Source: a virus
IMG/VR virus record: IMGVR_UViG_3300011116_001150
Span: 1 to 34,586 of that record
Direction: 5' to 3' (one strand)
Length of the DNA stretch: 34,586 nucleotides
Shown: positions 27,075-34,586 of the stretch, in pieces
Numbering within the stretch: the first letter of the stretch is position 1
Layout of the letters: each line of letters opens with the position of its first letter
Position numbers and translations under genes: made by a program
The notes under the pieces: generated by a model
The model's database searches: none
Seen by the model: only the letters and a program-made list of their open reading frames with translations
Told to the model about the DNA's origin: nothing

Positions 27075-27506
27075 TCAAATGCCTATGTCTTTTTCAGTTA
27101 ACACTTTGAATTGCCACCCGTGTTCTTTGCAAAATAAATCTGCAGCCCGCCACTTTTCTTGGTTGATTGCATAAGTTGCCGCCTCTTGCAAAAATCGTTT
27201 GGTCTTTCTTTTTTGCACAGGTTTGATAGTTTGTTTGTGGGGTTTTATCTCAATAACCACAGTAGATTCTGTACCGGTTTTTTGTTTTAATCTAACAATA
27301 AAATCTGGAAAATATCTGTGTATTTTTTGGTCGATTGGTGACCTGTATTTGATGATTAGTTCTTCAGATGCCCACCAGATAACCGATGGATTTTCATCTA
27401 ACCATTTCATCACTCTTAGTTCCCACGATGAGCGATAGACAACATTTTTACTGTCGCCTTTGTATTTGTTTGGATTTTTTGGGGTAAACCACCCTTTATA
27501 TGACAT
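27075..27506 (-). CDS. 4: gp4 head completion protein
   Basis: A 143-residue protein (T4 gp4 150 aa). Blocks are MSYKGWFTPKNPNKYKGDSK, VVYRSSWELRVMKWLDENPS, HRYFPDFIV and VVIEIKPHKQ. The YFPDF...EIKP arrangement is that of an endonuclease-like (PD-(D/E)xK) fold, in which gp4 is thought to act in head completion and tail joining. First gene of the minus-strand structural block. Confidence 0.87.
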   Translation of the reverse strand: MSYKGWFTPKNPNKYKGDSKNVVYRSSWELRVMKWLDENPSVIWWASEELIIKYRSPIDQKIHRYFPDFIVRLKQKTGTESTVVIEIKPHKQTIKPVQKRKTKRFLQEAATYAINQEKWRAADLFCKEHGWQFKVLTEKDIGI

Positions 27507-27511
27507 AAATA
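27504..27511 (+). promoter_or_regulatory. Candidate late promoter CATAAATA before gp48
   Basis: CATAAATA in the gap between divergent gp4 and gp48. The predicted start near 27518 gives a leader of about 24 nt with TTGGA before the gp48 ATG. One base differs from the T4 core TATAAATA. Confidence 0.5.
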
Positions 27512-27541
27512 ATACTTAGTTAACCAACATTTGGAATTTAT

Positions 27542-28810
27542 ATGGCTCTTTTCGGCTTTTCAGACATTACTTTTAACAAAGGCACACCCCAAAGAAATAG
27601 TCCTTTGGGTGCTCTCGTTGGTGATGAATTTAAGACTAATACTTATAGGTATCCTTTAGACCTTGGTAATGCGGATAAAGGTCACTACATGGTAATTTAT
27701 ATCCGCCAGCAGAAAGATAGTGCTTATAAAACAGACGATGTTTTACAAGATTCTGCAATACAACAAACAGGCAAATATACAGCAGAATCAGTCATGTCTG
27801 TTATGAATGGAAAACCAGGAGTAGCATTTGCTGGTGAAATCAATTCTAGAATTAATAGTGGTTTATCGCAACTAAATCAAGCAACGAATGGTGTTCTAGG
27901 TGGTTTAACATCTACTTTATCTAAAGGCTTGAGTGAAGCTGTTACTGGTATTGAAAGTGGAATAAACAATCTTTTTGGTGATAAAAATGTTCATTTGTCT
28001 GGTGATTCAGCATCAACACAAAAAATTATTGATACTTCAATAAAGAAGATTACTGGTGGAAGTAGAAGATTTGATGCATTGAAAAAAACTGAGTTGACTT
28101 CTGATGCCATTGCATTGTATATGCCAGACACTTTAGTTTATTCTTCACAACAATCGTATAGTGATTTAACTCCAGGTACTGAAATTGCTGGTCAACTTGT
28201 TCAAGCTGGGGCAGATTTACTATCATCTTTTAATGAAGGTAATACTGATTGGAAATCTGCTTTCATTAAAGGTGCAAAAATATTTGCAGATAGACAAGCG
28301 CAAAAACTTGGTCAAACTGGTGCATTAGCAGTTTATGGTGCAACTGGTGTTGTTACCAATCCAATGTTGGAATTAATCTATCAATCCCCATCATTCAGAA
28401 CATTTCAATTTGATTTCATGTTTTATCCAAGAGATGAAAGAGAAGCATTAGAAACTCAAAGAATTATTGAACGATTAAAGTTTCATCAAGCACCAGAATT
28501 TTCTGATACATTTGGTGTTGGATTTTTAATTCCACCATCAGAGTTTGATATCAAATTTTATTATGCAGGTAAAGAGAATCCAAATATTCCACAAATTGCA
28601 ACATGTGTATTGACTTCGATAGATGTTAACTATGCACCACAAGGATTTTCTGCATATGAAGTACCAAATGAAAATTTCCCATCTTTAGGTAGAACTGGTA
28701 TGCCAGTTGCTATTCAGTTGACATTACAATTCAAAGAAGTTACATATCTCACAAAAGAAGACTTTAAAGAATCTGATGGTGTTGCTAAACCTTCTCTAGC
28801 AAGAAACTAA
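27542..28810 (+). CDS. 48: gp48 baseplate tail-tube cap protein
   Basis: A 422-residue protein of the gp48 family (T4 gp48 364 aa). The second half has the clear family pattern TNPMLELIYQSPSFRTFQFD, FMFYPRDEREALETQRII, ERLKFHQAPEF and IPPSEFDIKFYY. The first half is Gly/Ser/Asn-rich with a variable segment. gp48 sits on the hub and starts the tail tube together with gp54. First gene of the plus-strand baseplate operon. Confidence 0.87.
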   Translation: MALFGFSDITFNKGTPQRNSPLGALVGDEFKTNTYRYPLDLGNADKGHYMVIYIRQQKDSAYKTDDVLQDSAIQQTGKYTAESVMSVMNGKPGVAFAGEINSRINSGLSQLNQATNGVLGGLTSTLSKGLSEAVTGIESGINNLFGDKNVHLSGDSASTQKIIDTSIKKITGGSRRFDALKKTELTSDAIALYMPDTLVYSSQQSYSDLTPGTEIAGQLVQAGADLLSSFNEGNTDWKSAFIKGAKIFADRQAQKLGQTGALAVYGATGVVTNPMLELIYQSPSFRTFQFDFMFYPRDEREALETQRIIERLKFHQAPEFSDTFGVGFLIPPSEFDIKFYYAGKENPNIPQIATCVLTSIDVNYAPQGFSAYEVPNENFPSLGRTGMPVAIQLTLQFKEVTYLTKEDFKESDGVAKPSLARN

Positions 28811-28811
28811 C

Positions 28812-29462
28812 ATGGCAAAATATTTTAATTATTTCCCAAAGACATTTTACTCAAGTAGTAATACAACTACTGGTCTTGATTCTGTAACAAACATCATTGC
28901 TAGATTTGGTTTTGAAAGCACACTAAAAGAAAATGCTGCTGCCTTCTATCAGTATCAAATACAAGAATCTGATACACCAGAAATTATTGCCCACAAGTAT
29001 TATGACAATTCAGAAAGACATTGGATTGTATTGTTGTTTAATGATATTGTTAATCCACAATTTGATTGGCCAATGCCATATCAAACATTTATTAGTTATG
29101 TTGATACAAAATATACGGCAAATGGAGCTGCAAATACAACTGTTCAAACTGGACTTGCTTGGGCAATGAGCAATAACAATGTCCATTCATATTATAAAAT
29201 TGTTAAAAGAACGGCAGAAAATGGAACAGAGATTGAAGAAAGAGTTCAAGTAGATGCAAATACATATGCCAATGTTGCAGCAACTACTGTTTCATATACT
29301 TTGCAAAATGGTGATGTGATTACACAAACAACTTCAAAAGAAAAAAAGACTTACTACGAATACGAACAAGAAACGAATGAAGCAAAAAGAACAATAAAAC
29401 TACTCAAAAAAGAATTTGTTCCAGAAGTTGAAAAAGAATTTAAGAGAGTAATTAAAATATAA
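28812..29462 (+). CDS. 53: gp53 baseplate wedge protein
   Basis: A 216-residue member of the Phage_gp53 family (PF11246; T4 gp53 196 aa). The order YQYQIQESDTPEIIAHKYYD, NSERHWIVLLFNDIVNPQFD and WPMPYQTFISYVDTKY matches T4 gp53 (YRLRTYYIKGSPRPEELANA...YWVLLMCNDNYDPYYGW). The C-terminal half is more variable and acidic/basic. gp53 holds neighbouring wedges together in the baseplate. Starts one base after gp48 and its stop overlaps the next gene's start. Confidence 0.85.
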   Translation: MAKYFNYFPKTFYSSSNTTTGLDSVTNIIARFGFESTLKENAAAFYQYQIQESDTPEIIAHKYYDNSERHWIVLLFNDIVNPQFDWPMPYQTFISYVDTKYTANGAANTTVQTGLAWAMSNNNVHSYYKIVKRTAENGTEIEERVQVDANTYANVAATTVSYTLQNGDVITQTTSKEKKTYYEYEQETNEAKRTIKLLKKEFVPEVEKEFKRVIKI

Positions 29463-30796
29463 TGGAAATAAAAGCACAGAAATCAACTCAATTTAAAATA
29501 AATGAGTTGGTGGTTGTAACTAAGGCTGGCAAAATTGATATCTCTTCTATGTATGAAGAGATTAATATTTTTGATTCTATGCTTGTTTCGGTAATGAGCG
29601 GCAATATTCTAATCAGAGATTCTGTTGGTTTGTCTGGTAAATTATTGTTTGATGGTTCAGAATCAATACTGATAGACATATCAAAGTTTGCTGGGTCTGA
29701 CATTGCTTCGTTTAAGAAAGCGTATAGGATATACAAACAGTCTGGAAGAACAACTGATAAACCAGGCAGTGAAATGTACCTTTTACATTTTGTGTCGGAT
29801 GAGTTATTTTATTCAGACCAATATAAAATTAATCAATCATACGAATTGAAGTATTCAGACATTGTAAGAAAGATTTTACAAGACTACCTAAAAGTTTCTG
29901 ATAATAATTTGGGTGGGATTTATTCTGCTTCATCTGGTGTAAAAGATATTGTTATACCAAATTTAAGTCCATTAGATGCGATTGAATGGTGTTCAAAAAG
30001 AGCTGTTGATGTGAATCGTTCGCCAAATTTTATGTTCTTTCAAAACATAACCGGCTATAATTTTGCCTCACTTTCAAAACTATTAAGTGAGAAAGAAATT
30101 CTTGACATTAATTTTGAAACAAAGAATTCACAAAAAAGTAATCCATTGGATGAAATAAGTGCAGCAAGAAGTTTTGAAGTATTGACTACTGCAAATTTAA
30201 TTGACAATACAAGGTCTGGTGTAAATGCTGGTACATTTACTGGATTTGATCCATTAACAAGAACGATTGCTTCAAAAAGAATATCATACGGTGACCATTA
30301 TAGTTCAATGTCACATGGCAATGAAACACCAAATTTTACGCCAATCTTAAACAGAGATGGCCAAAGCAATTTAGAAACTTTTGGGTCAAGAAAATCTTTT
30401 GCCTTTTTTTCTGCAAGTAGAAAGTATAGTGAATATATTAAAAAATATGACCCAACTTCTCTTTCAAAAGAAGAAAATATTGAAGACTTCTTATTTCAAA
30501 GAAAAGCAATTATTAAAAATTTAATGGCAAAAAGATTAAAAATTGTAATGCCTGGAAACTTTCAATTAACTTCAGGATTTAATGTGAATGTTAATGCACC
30601 AACATTTGGTCAAAGACAAAAAGGTGAAGATGAACAAGATAAAAGTGTTAGTGGAAAATATGTGATTGTTGCTTCTAGACAAGTTATTGGGTTTGAAAAA
30701 CACGAAACAATAATTGAAGTTGCTTCAAGTTCATCCGACAATGAATTTATACCAGCAAGTAGTTATTCGCAAGTAGAAGAGATAATGGATTATTAA
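29462..30796 (+). CDS. 27: gp27-like baseplate hub protein
   Basis: A 444-residue hub protein (T4 gp27 391 aa). Features: INIFDSMLVSVMSGNILIRD in the N-terminal barrel, YKQSGRTTDKPGSEMYLLHF, SPLDAIEWCSKRAVDVNRS (the typical 'all-hub' helix of gp27/gpD-like proteins) and a C-terminal barrel strand with MPGNFQLTSGFNVNV. It forms the trimeric ring between tube and spike. Overlaps gp53 by one base (TAATG). Family assignment rests on motif order and place before gp5. Confidence 0.75.
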   Translation: MEIKAQKSTQFKINELVVVTKAGKIDISSMYEEINIFDSMLVSVMSGNILIRDSVGLSGKLLFDGSESILIDISKFAGSDIASFKKAYRIYKQSGRTTDKPGSEMYLLHFVSDELFYSDQYKINQSYELKYSDIVRKILQDYLKVSDNNLGGIYSASSGVKDIVIPNLSPLDAIEWCSKRAVDVNRSPNFMFFQNITGYNFASLSKLLSEKEILDINFETKNSQKSNPLDEISAARSFEVLTTANLIDNTRSGVNAGTFTGFDPLTRTIASKRISYGDHYSSMSHGNETPNFTPILNRDGQSNLETFGSRKSFAFFSASRKYSEYIKKYDPTSLSKEENIEDFLFQRKAIIKNLMAKRLKIVMPGNFQLTSGFNVNVNAPTFGQRQKGEDEQDKSVSGKYVIVASRQVIGFEKHETIIEVASSSSDNEFIPASSYSQVEEIMDY

Positions 30797-30797
30797 T

Positions 30798-31910
30798 ATG
30801 AGAGATGAATCAGAATCTATTGATTTTGCTGGTAAAGCAGGATTTATTTGGTGGGTTGGTGTTATTGAAGATAGAAAAGACCCAATAAAATTGGGTCGTT
30901 GTCGTGTTCGCTGTGTTAACTGGCACTCTGATAATAAGATGCAGTTACCGACAGAAAAACTGCCTTGGGCAACACCACTTAATCCATTAAACAACACAAA
31001 CACATATCCAGCAAAAGAAGGTGATATGGTGTTTGGATTTTTTGCCGATGGTGAGAACGCACAAGAACCAATTATACTTGGTACTTTTCCTGGCATAGCA
31101 TTAAAAGAAGCGAATAGACAAAATGCGTTTAATGATCCAAGAACAGATAGTGAACTACAATCTGCACCAAGAACTCCAAAAAACAAAACTTACAATACTG
31201 ATGGTTCTGGTATATCAATAGAAGAAAAAACTCAAGCAGAATCTTATCCAAGATTACTTGATGAACCATCAACATCGAGAATTGCAAGAAATGATAGTGA
31301 AACTATTACAAAAACTTTTATCAACGAAAGAAAAGCAAATAAGGTAAATTCTGTCCCAACAGTAACTTCAAGTTGGAGTGAGCCAGAAACAAAATATGAT
31401 ACAAAGTATCCATACAACAATGTTATGGAAACTGAATCTGGTCATTTACTAGAGTTTGATGATACTTACAAAAAAGAACGAATTCAAATTGCTCATAGAA
31501 ATGGTAGTTTTATAGAATGGTTTCCTGATGGAACCAGAGTAGAAAAAATCACTAAAGATAACTATTCTATCGTGATGAAAGATGACAATGTTTACATTAT
31601 GGGTAAATGTAATATCACGGTTCAAGGAAATGCAGAAGTATATGTTAAGGGTGATACACAATTAAAAGTTGATGGTAATGTTACCGGTACGATTGGTGGA
31701 CAAGTAGATGTGACAGTTGGTGGCACAGTAAACGCTACTGCACCAACATTCAATCTAAATGGTGATTTGAATGTGTATGGTAATATACACTCTTCGCAAG
31801 AAATTAGTGATGCCACAAGAAGTATGTCTTCCGATAGGGCAATTTATAATGGTCATTCACATCCTGATCCTCAGGGCGGCAATACAGGAACTCCAAATTC
31901 TTCACAATAA
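30798..31910 (+). CDS. 5: gp5-like spike protein without lysozyme domain
   Basis: A 370-residue spike. An N-terminal OB fold (about 10-95: GFIWWVGVIEDRKDPIKLGR, CRVRCVNWHS, VFGFFADGEN and PIILGTFPGI) is followed by a linker with EIDENCE of Ser/Thr/Pro-rich segments, then a beta-helical needle (about 245-330) of short alternating repeats (VQGNAEVYVKGDTQLKVDG). The end YNGHSHPDPQGG carries an HxH motif like the iron-binding tips of P2 gpV and phi92 gp138. T4 gp5 (575 aa) has a lysozyme domain between OB fold and needle; it is absent here. Confidence 0.82.
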   Translation: MRDESESIDFAGKAGFIWWVGVIEDRKDPIKLGRCRVRCVNWHSDNKMQLPTEKLPWATPLNPLNNTNTYPAKEGDMVFGFFADGENAQEPIILGTFPGIALKEANRQNAFNDPRTDSELQSAPRTPKNKTYNTDGSGISIEEKTQAESYPRLLDEPSTSRIARNDSETITKTFINERKANKVNSVPTVTSSWSEPETKYDTKYPYNNVMETESGHLLEFDDTYKKERIQIAHRNGSFIEWFPDGTRVEKITKDNYSIVMKDDNVYIMGKCNITVQGNAEVYVKGDTQLKVDGNVTGTIGGQVDVTVGGTVNATAPTFNLNGDLNVYGNIHSSQEISDATRSMSSDRAIYNGHSHPDPQGGNTGTPNSSQ

Positions 31911-31926
31911 GTTGAATAAATAGAAC

Positions 31927-32331
31927 ATGGCTCAAGTAAACATAGAAAGCACAAGAACTTTTAGAGATTTGGATTTGAATTTTGACATTCATCCAATTAC
32001 TAAAGATATCAATACTTACAAAAATGAGTATGCTATCATTAATTCTGTAAAGAATCTTGTTTTAACAAATCACTACGAAAGACCGTTTAGGCCAGAAATT
32101 GGTAGTAGTATTCGCAGACTTTTGTTTGAGAATATTGATTCAATTGTAGCTGCTCAACTAGAAAGAGCTGTTACTGAAACTGTAAACAATTTTGAACCGA
32201 GAGCTAAAATAAGCAAAGTTGTTGCAGTAGCAGACCCTGACAACAATGGATATAAAATGCAACTTGAATTTTTTATTATCAATTCAACAAGTCCAATAAC
32301 AATCAATTTTTTCCTAGAACGGATTAGATAA
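31927..32331 (+). CDS. 25: gp25 baseplate wedge protein
   Basis: A 134-residue protein (T4 gp25 132 aa), with FDIHPITKDINTYKNEYAII, HYERPFRPEIGSSIRRLLFE and the conserved EPR turn in NNFEPRAKISKVV. gp25 starts the sheath and joins the wedge core. The 16-base gap before it contains AATAAATA four bases from the ATG. Confidence 0.92.
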   Translation: MAQVNIESTRTFRDLDLNFDIHPITKDINTYKNEYAIINSVKNLVLTNHYERPFRPEIGSSIRRLLFENIDSIVAAQLERAVTETVNNFEPRAKISKVVAVADPDNNGYKMQLEFFIINSTSPITINFFLERIR

Positions 32332-32332
32332 T

Positions 32333-34390
32333 ATGGCAGACCGTTTAAGAATTACCGAACTTGATTTCGATACAATCAAGTCAAATTTAAAAACTTTTTT
32401 AAATCAACAATCACAATTTACCGACTATGACTTTGAAGGTTCTGGTCTTTCTGTTCTATTGGATTTGTTGGCATATAACACCCACTACAATGCTTACTAT
32501 TTGAATATGGTGGCAAATGAGTCATTTTTAGATACCGCTTTGTTGCGTGATTCTGTTGTCTCACATGCAAAAACTTTGGGTTACACTCCACACTCAACAA
32601 GAGCACCAATCGCTAGAATCAATCTTACAGCAAATTCTGCAACAAGCACTTCTGGCACATTAACTCTTCCAGTTGGATTTAATTTCTTATCAAATCAAAT
32701 TGACAGTAAATCTTACAACTTTGTTGTGTTGAATGAAGCTACTGCAACAAAAGCAAATAGTTCTTATTATTTTGAAAACTTGGACATATATGAAGGTCAA
32801 TTTGCCACATATAGTTACATTCAAAATAATTCAACTAACCCAAAACAAATCTTCACTTTACAAGATTCAAACATCGATACCACTACACTTAAAGTAGTTG
32901 TATCACCATCAACGACAACCACAGAAACAACAACATATAGTAAAGTTACTGATATTTTAGATGTTGGAATAGATTCTGAAGTATATTACCTACAAGAATC
33001 TAAAGGTGGACAATATCAAATTTATTTTGGTAATGATGCCGTAGGCAAATCTTTACCTGATGGTGCGGTAGTTACAGTTAGTTATCTTGTTACAAATGGA
33101 ACATTAGCAAATAAAGCAAATAACTTTGTAACAGTTTCTTCCGTTGTTGATTCTCTATCAGAATCATTGACAAACTTTATTGTGACACCTGTATCAGCTG
33201 CGGCTGGTGGTGCTATAAGAGAATCTGTTGATGATATTAAATTTGCTTCTTCGGCACAATTTTCAACACAAAATAGATTAGTAACTCTCAAAGACTATGA
33301 ATCTTATTTGAAGAAAAATTATCCTAGTATTGATTCATTATCAGTTTGGGGTGGTGAAGATGAAGATCCACCAACATATGGTAAAGTTTATATTTCATTA
33401 AAACCAAAAGATAATTACTATATCTCAGAAACAGAGAAACAAAGAATCATTGATGATATTGTTTCACCAAAAGCAATTGTTGCCGTTGGTGCAGAAATTA
33501 GAGATCCAGAATATCTGTATTTGGTTTTGGAAAATTATGTTGAATATGACAAAACTAAAACTTCACTATCAGCAGAATCTTTAAAACTGGCAATACGAAA
33601 TGCCATAATTCTTTACAACAATACCAATTTAAATAAATTTGATGCAACTTTCGTTTTGTCTAAACTACAAGACAGTATTGATAATGTTGATTTAAACTCA
33701 ATAAAAGGTTCTGAAACTGTATTGAGATTGCAAAAGAGATTTGAACCAACTTTAGGTGCTTCAACAACTTATACAATTAATTTTAATGCTCAGTTGCATC
33801 GTGGAACAACAACAAATAAATTGACTTCTTCAGAATTTAAAGTTTATGATAATGAAGGCGTTTTAAGAACTGTTTTACTTGAAGAAGTTCCAGAATCATT
33901 TACAGGAATATCTGAAATTCAAGTTACCAATGCAGGTAGTGGATACACAGAAGCACCAACAGTCACAATTACTGGTGATGGTACTGGTGCAGCTGCAACA
34001 GCAGTAGTTGTAAATGGAAAAATACAAAGTATTGAAATAACAAATCGAGGAATTAATTATACAAGAGCGATTGTTTCGATTAGTGGTGGTAACGGATATG
34101 GTTCGTCTGCCGTTGCAGTTTTGGATGGTAGATTTGGTTATCTAAGAACAATTTACTATGATGATAATGCTGAAAAACAAACAATCAATGAGCAAATTGG
34201 AACAATTAATTACAATACAGGATCAATTACAATAAATGATATTAGAGTCATTTCTGTTATTCCTTCTGATGGTTTAATTAGACTAACGATTGAATCAGAA
34301 AAAGGCATTGTTAAACCAACAAAAAATACAATCATCACACTTGATGAGAATGACACATCTTCAATATCAACTGAATTAGTTTCAATTTAA
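32333..34390 (+). CDS. 6: gp6 baseplate wedge protein with beta-repeat insertion
   Basis: A 685-residue protein (T4 gp6 660 aa). N-terminal block LSVLLDLLAYNTHYNAYYLN and MVANESFLDTALLRDSVVSH is diagnostic; a long beta-rich central region follows with RLVTLKDYESYLKKNYPSID. Near residues 530-600 two copies of a GSGYT...TITGDGTGA-type unit are inserted (VTNAGSGYTEAPTVTITGDG, then ITNRGINYTRAIVSISGGN). Such repeats are common in phage fibres and tail proteins. gp6 forms the ring of dimers around the hub. Ends with TAATG overlap. Confidence 0.92.
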   Translation: MADRLRITELDFDTIKSNLKTFLNQQSQFTDYDFEGSGLSVLLDLLAYNTHYNAYYLNMVANESFLDTALLRDSVVSHAKTLGYTPHSTRAPIARINLTANSATSTSGTLTLPVGFNFLSNQIDSKSYNFVVLNEATATKANSSYYFENLDIYEGQFATYSYIQNNSTNPKQIFTLQDSNIDTTTLKVVVSPSTTTTETTTYSKVTDILDVGIDSEVYYLQESKGGQYQIYFGNDAVGKSLPDGAVVTVSYLVTNGTLANKANNFVTVSSVVDSLSESLTNFIVTPVSAAAGGAIRESVDDIKFASSAQFSTQNRLVTLKDYESYLKKNYPSIDSLSVWGGEDEDPPTYGKVYISLKPKDNYYISETEKQRIIDDIVSPKAIVAVGAEIRDPEYLYLVLENYVEYDKTKTSLSAESLKLAIRNAIILYNNTNLNKFDATFVLSKLQDSIDNVDLNSIKGSETVLRLQKRFEPTLGASTTYTINFNAQLHRGTTTNKLTSSEFKVYDNEGVLRTVLLEEVPESFTGISEIQVTNAGSGYTEAPTVTITGDGTGAAATAVVVNGKIQSIEITNRGINYTRAIVSISGGNGYGSSAVAVLDGRFGYLRTIYYDDNAEKQTINEQIGTINYNTGSITINDIRVISVIPSDGLIRLTIESEKGIVKPTKNTIITLDENDTSSISTELVSI

Positions 34391-34586
34391 TGTCTGATAA
34401 TAAAGTCTCTTTACTGATTAACCGTCAGGTTCCCGAATTCATTCGGGAAGAGTATCCTCTTTTCATTACTTTTTTAGAGGCATACTATGAATACCTTGAA
34501 ACAAAACAAGGTAGTGAAATTAATGATTTGATTGCAAAAGCACAAGATTTAAAAAATCTGCCAGATGTTGATGCATCAATAGAAGA
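34390..34586 (+). CDS. Baseplate wedge/tail structural protein, 5' end (gp7-like by position)
   Basis: ATG at 34390 overlaps the gp6 stop; the frame is open to the end of the window, giving 65 residues. The start contains VPEFIREEYPLFITFLEAYY and EYLETKQGSE, the well-known N-terminal helix pair of T4-like wedge and fibre-attachment proteins. By gene order (25-6-7 in T4) it is probably the gp7 counterpart, but the part seen does not prove it. Confidence 0.6.
   Translation, partial: MSDNKVSLLINRQVPEFIREEYPLFITFLEAYYEYLETKQGSEINDLIAKAQDLKNLPDVDASIE

Noticed and set aside
31915-31922. AATAAATA before gp25 as a late promoter
   Set aside because: Only four bases separate it from the ATG, so a transcript starting downstream would lack the start codon.
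1-34586. CRISPR arrays, insertion sequences or integrase/attachment sites
   Set aside because: No regularly spaced repeats, transposase or integrase-like genes, or terminal inverted repeats were seen.

Overview
The window is a piece of a T4-like tailed phage genome (myovirus, T4 superfamily, AT-rich). The evidence is the recognisable T4 core: RNase H, DsbA, gp33, gp59 and gp32 for replication and late transcription, followed by head-completion and baseplate genes (gp4, gp26, gp48, gp53, gp27-like, gp5-like, gp25, gp6). The genes are densely packed with ATGA/TAATG overlaps. The host is probably a Gram-negative betaproteobacterium, likely aquatic. The clue is a phage-encoded tmRNA whose tag reads ANDERFALAA, a form I associate with betaproteobacteria; this is an inference from memory and not a search result.

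Layout. 1-1.24 kb: a DUF4337-like membrane protein end and two tandem paralogous coiled-coil membrane proteins. 1.36-8.7 kb: metallophosphoesterase, several conserved phage proteins, RNase H (rnh), a DUF6433-like protein, a GT-A glycosyltransferase, a lone minus-strand NUMOD3 gene (homing-endonuclease remnant), a GalE-like epimerase and a ClpP-like protease. 8.7-16 kb: a run of very small accessory genes in short operons. Four of the five operon-type promoters in 1.2-12.9 kb have the form GCTTGACA-17-TATACT and one ends in TACTAT. Most are preceded by stem-loops of a shared type. Products include a SWIM zinc-finger protein, a GP88-domain protein, a MazG-like pyrophosphohydrolase and small membrane proteins. 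16-17.1 kb: a PD-(D/E)XK exonuclease and a circularly permuted, two-piece tmRNA. 17.1-22.5 kb: more conserved phage genes, a SleB-type cell-wall hydrolase, DsbA, gp33, gp59 helicase loader, a HAD-type nucleotidase and gp32, closed by a strong terminator.

22.6-27.5 kb (minus strand): gp4, a conserved structural protein, a gp54/gp19-like tube protein, gp26, a small overlapping ORF and a 732-residue protein with a lytic-transglycosylase-like domain. The gp26/small-ORF pair shows a -1 slippery heptamer immediately before the gp26 stop and an open -1 frame that continues into the small ORF. This is the architecture of a lambda G/GT-type tail assembly chaperone, and it makes the following 732-residue protein the best candidate for the tape measure. 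27.5-34.6 kb (plus strand): gp48, gp53, gp27-like, gp5-like spike, gp25, gp6 and the start of the next baseplate gene.

The most noteworthy items are the putative gp26 frameshift, the permuted phage tmRNA with an ORF in its intervening segment, the repeated stem-loop/promoter cassettes, a candidate leaderless mRNA at 9119, and the apparent move of peptidoglycan-cleaving activity from the gp5 hub to the tape-measure candidate. No tRNA genes, CRISPR arrays or insertion sequences were seen.
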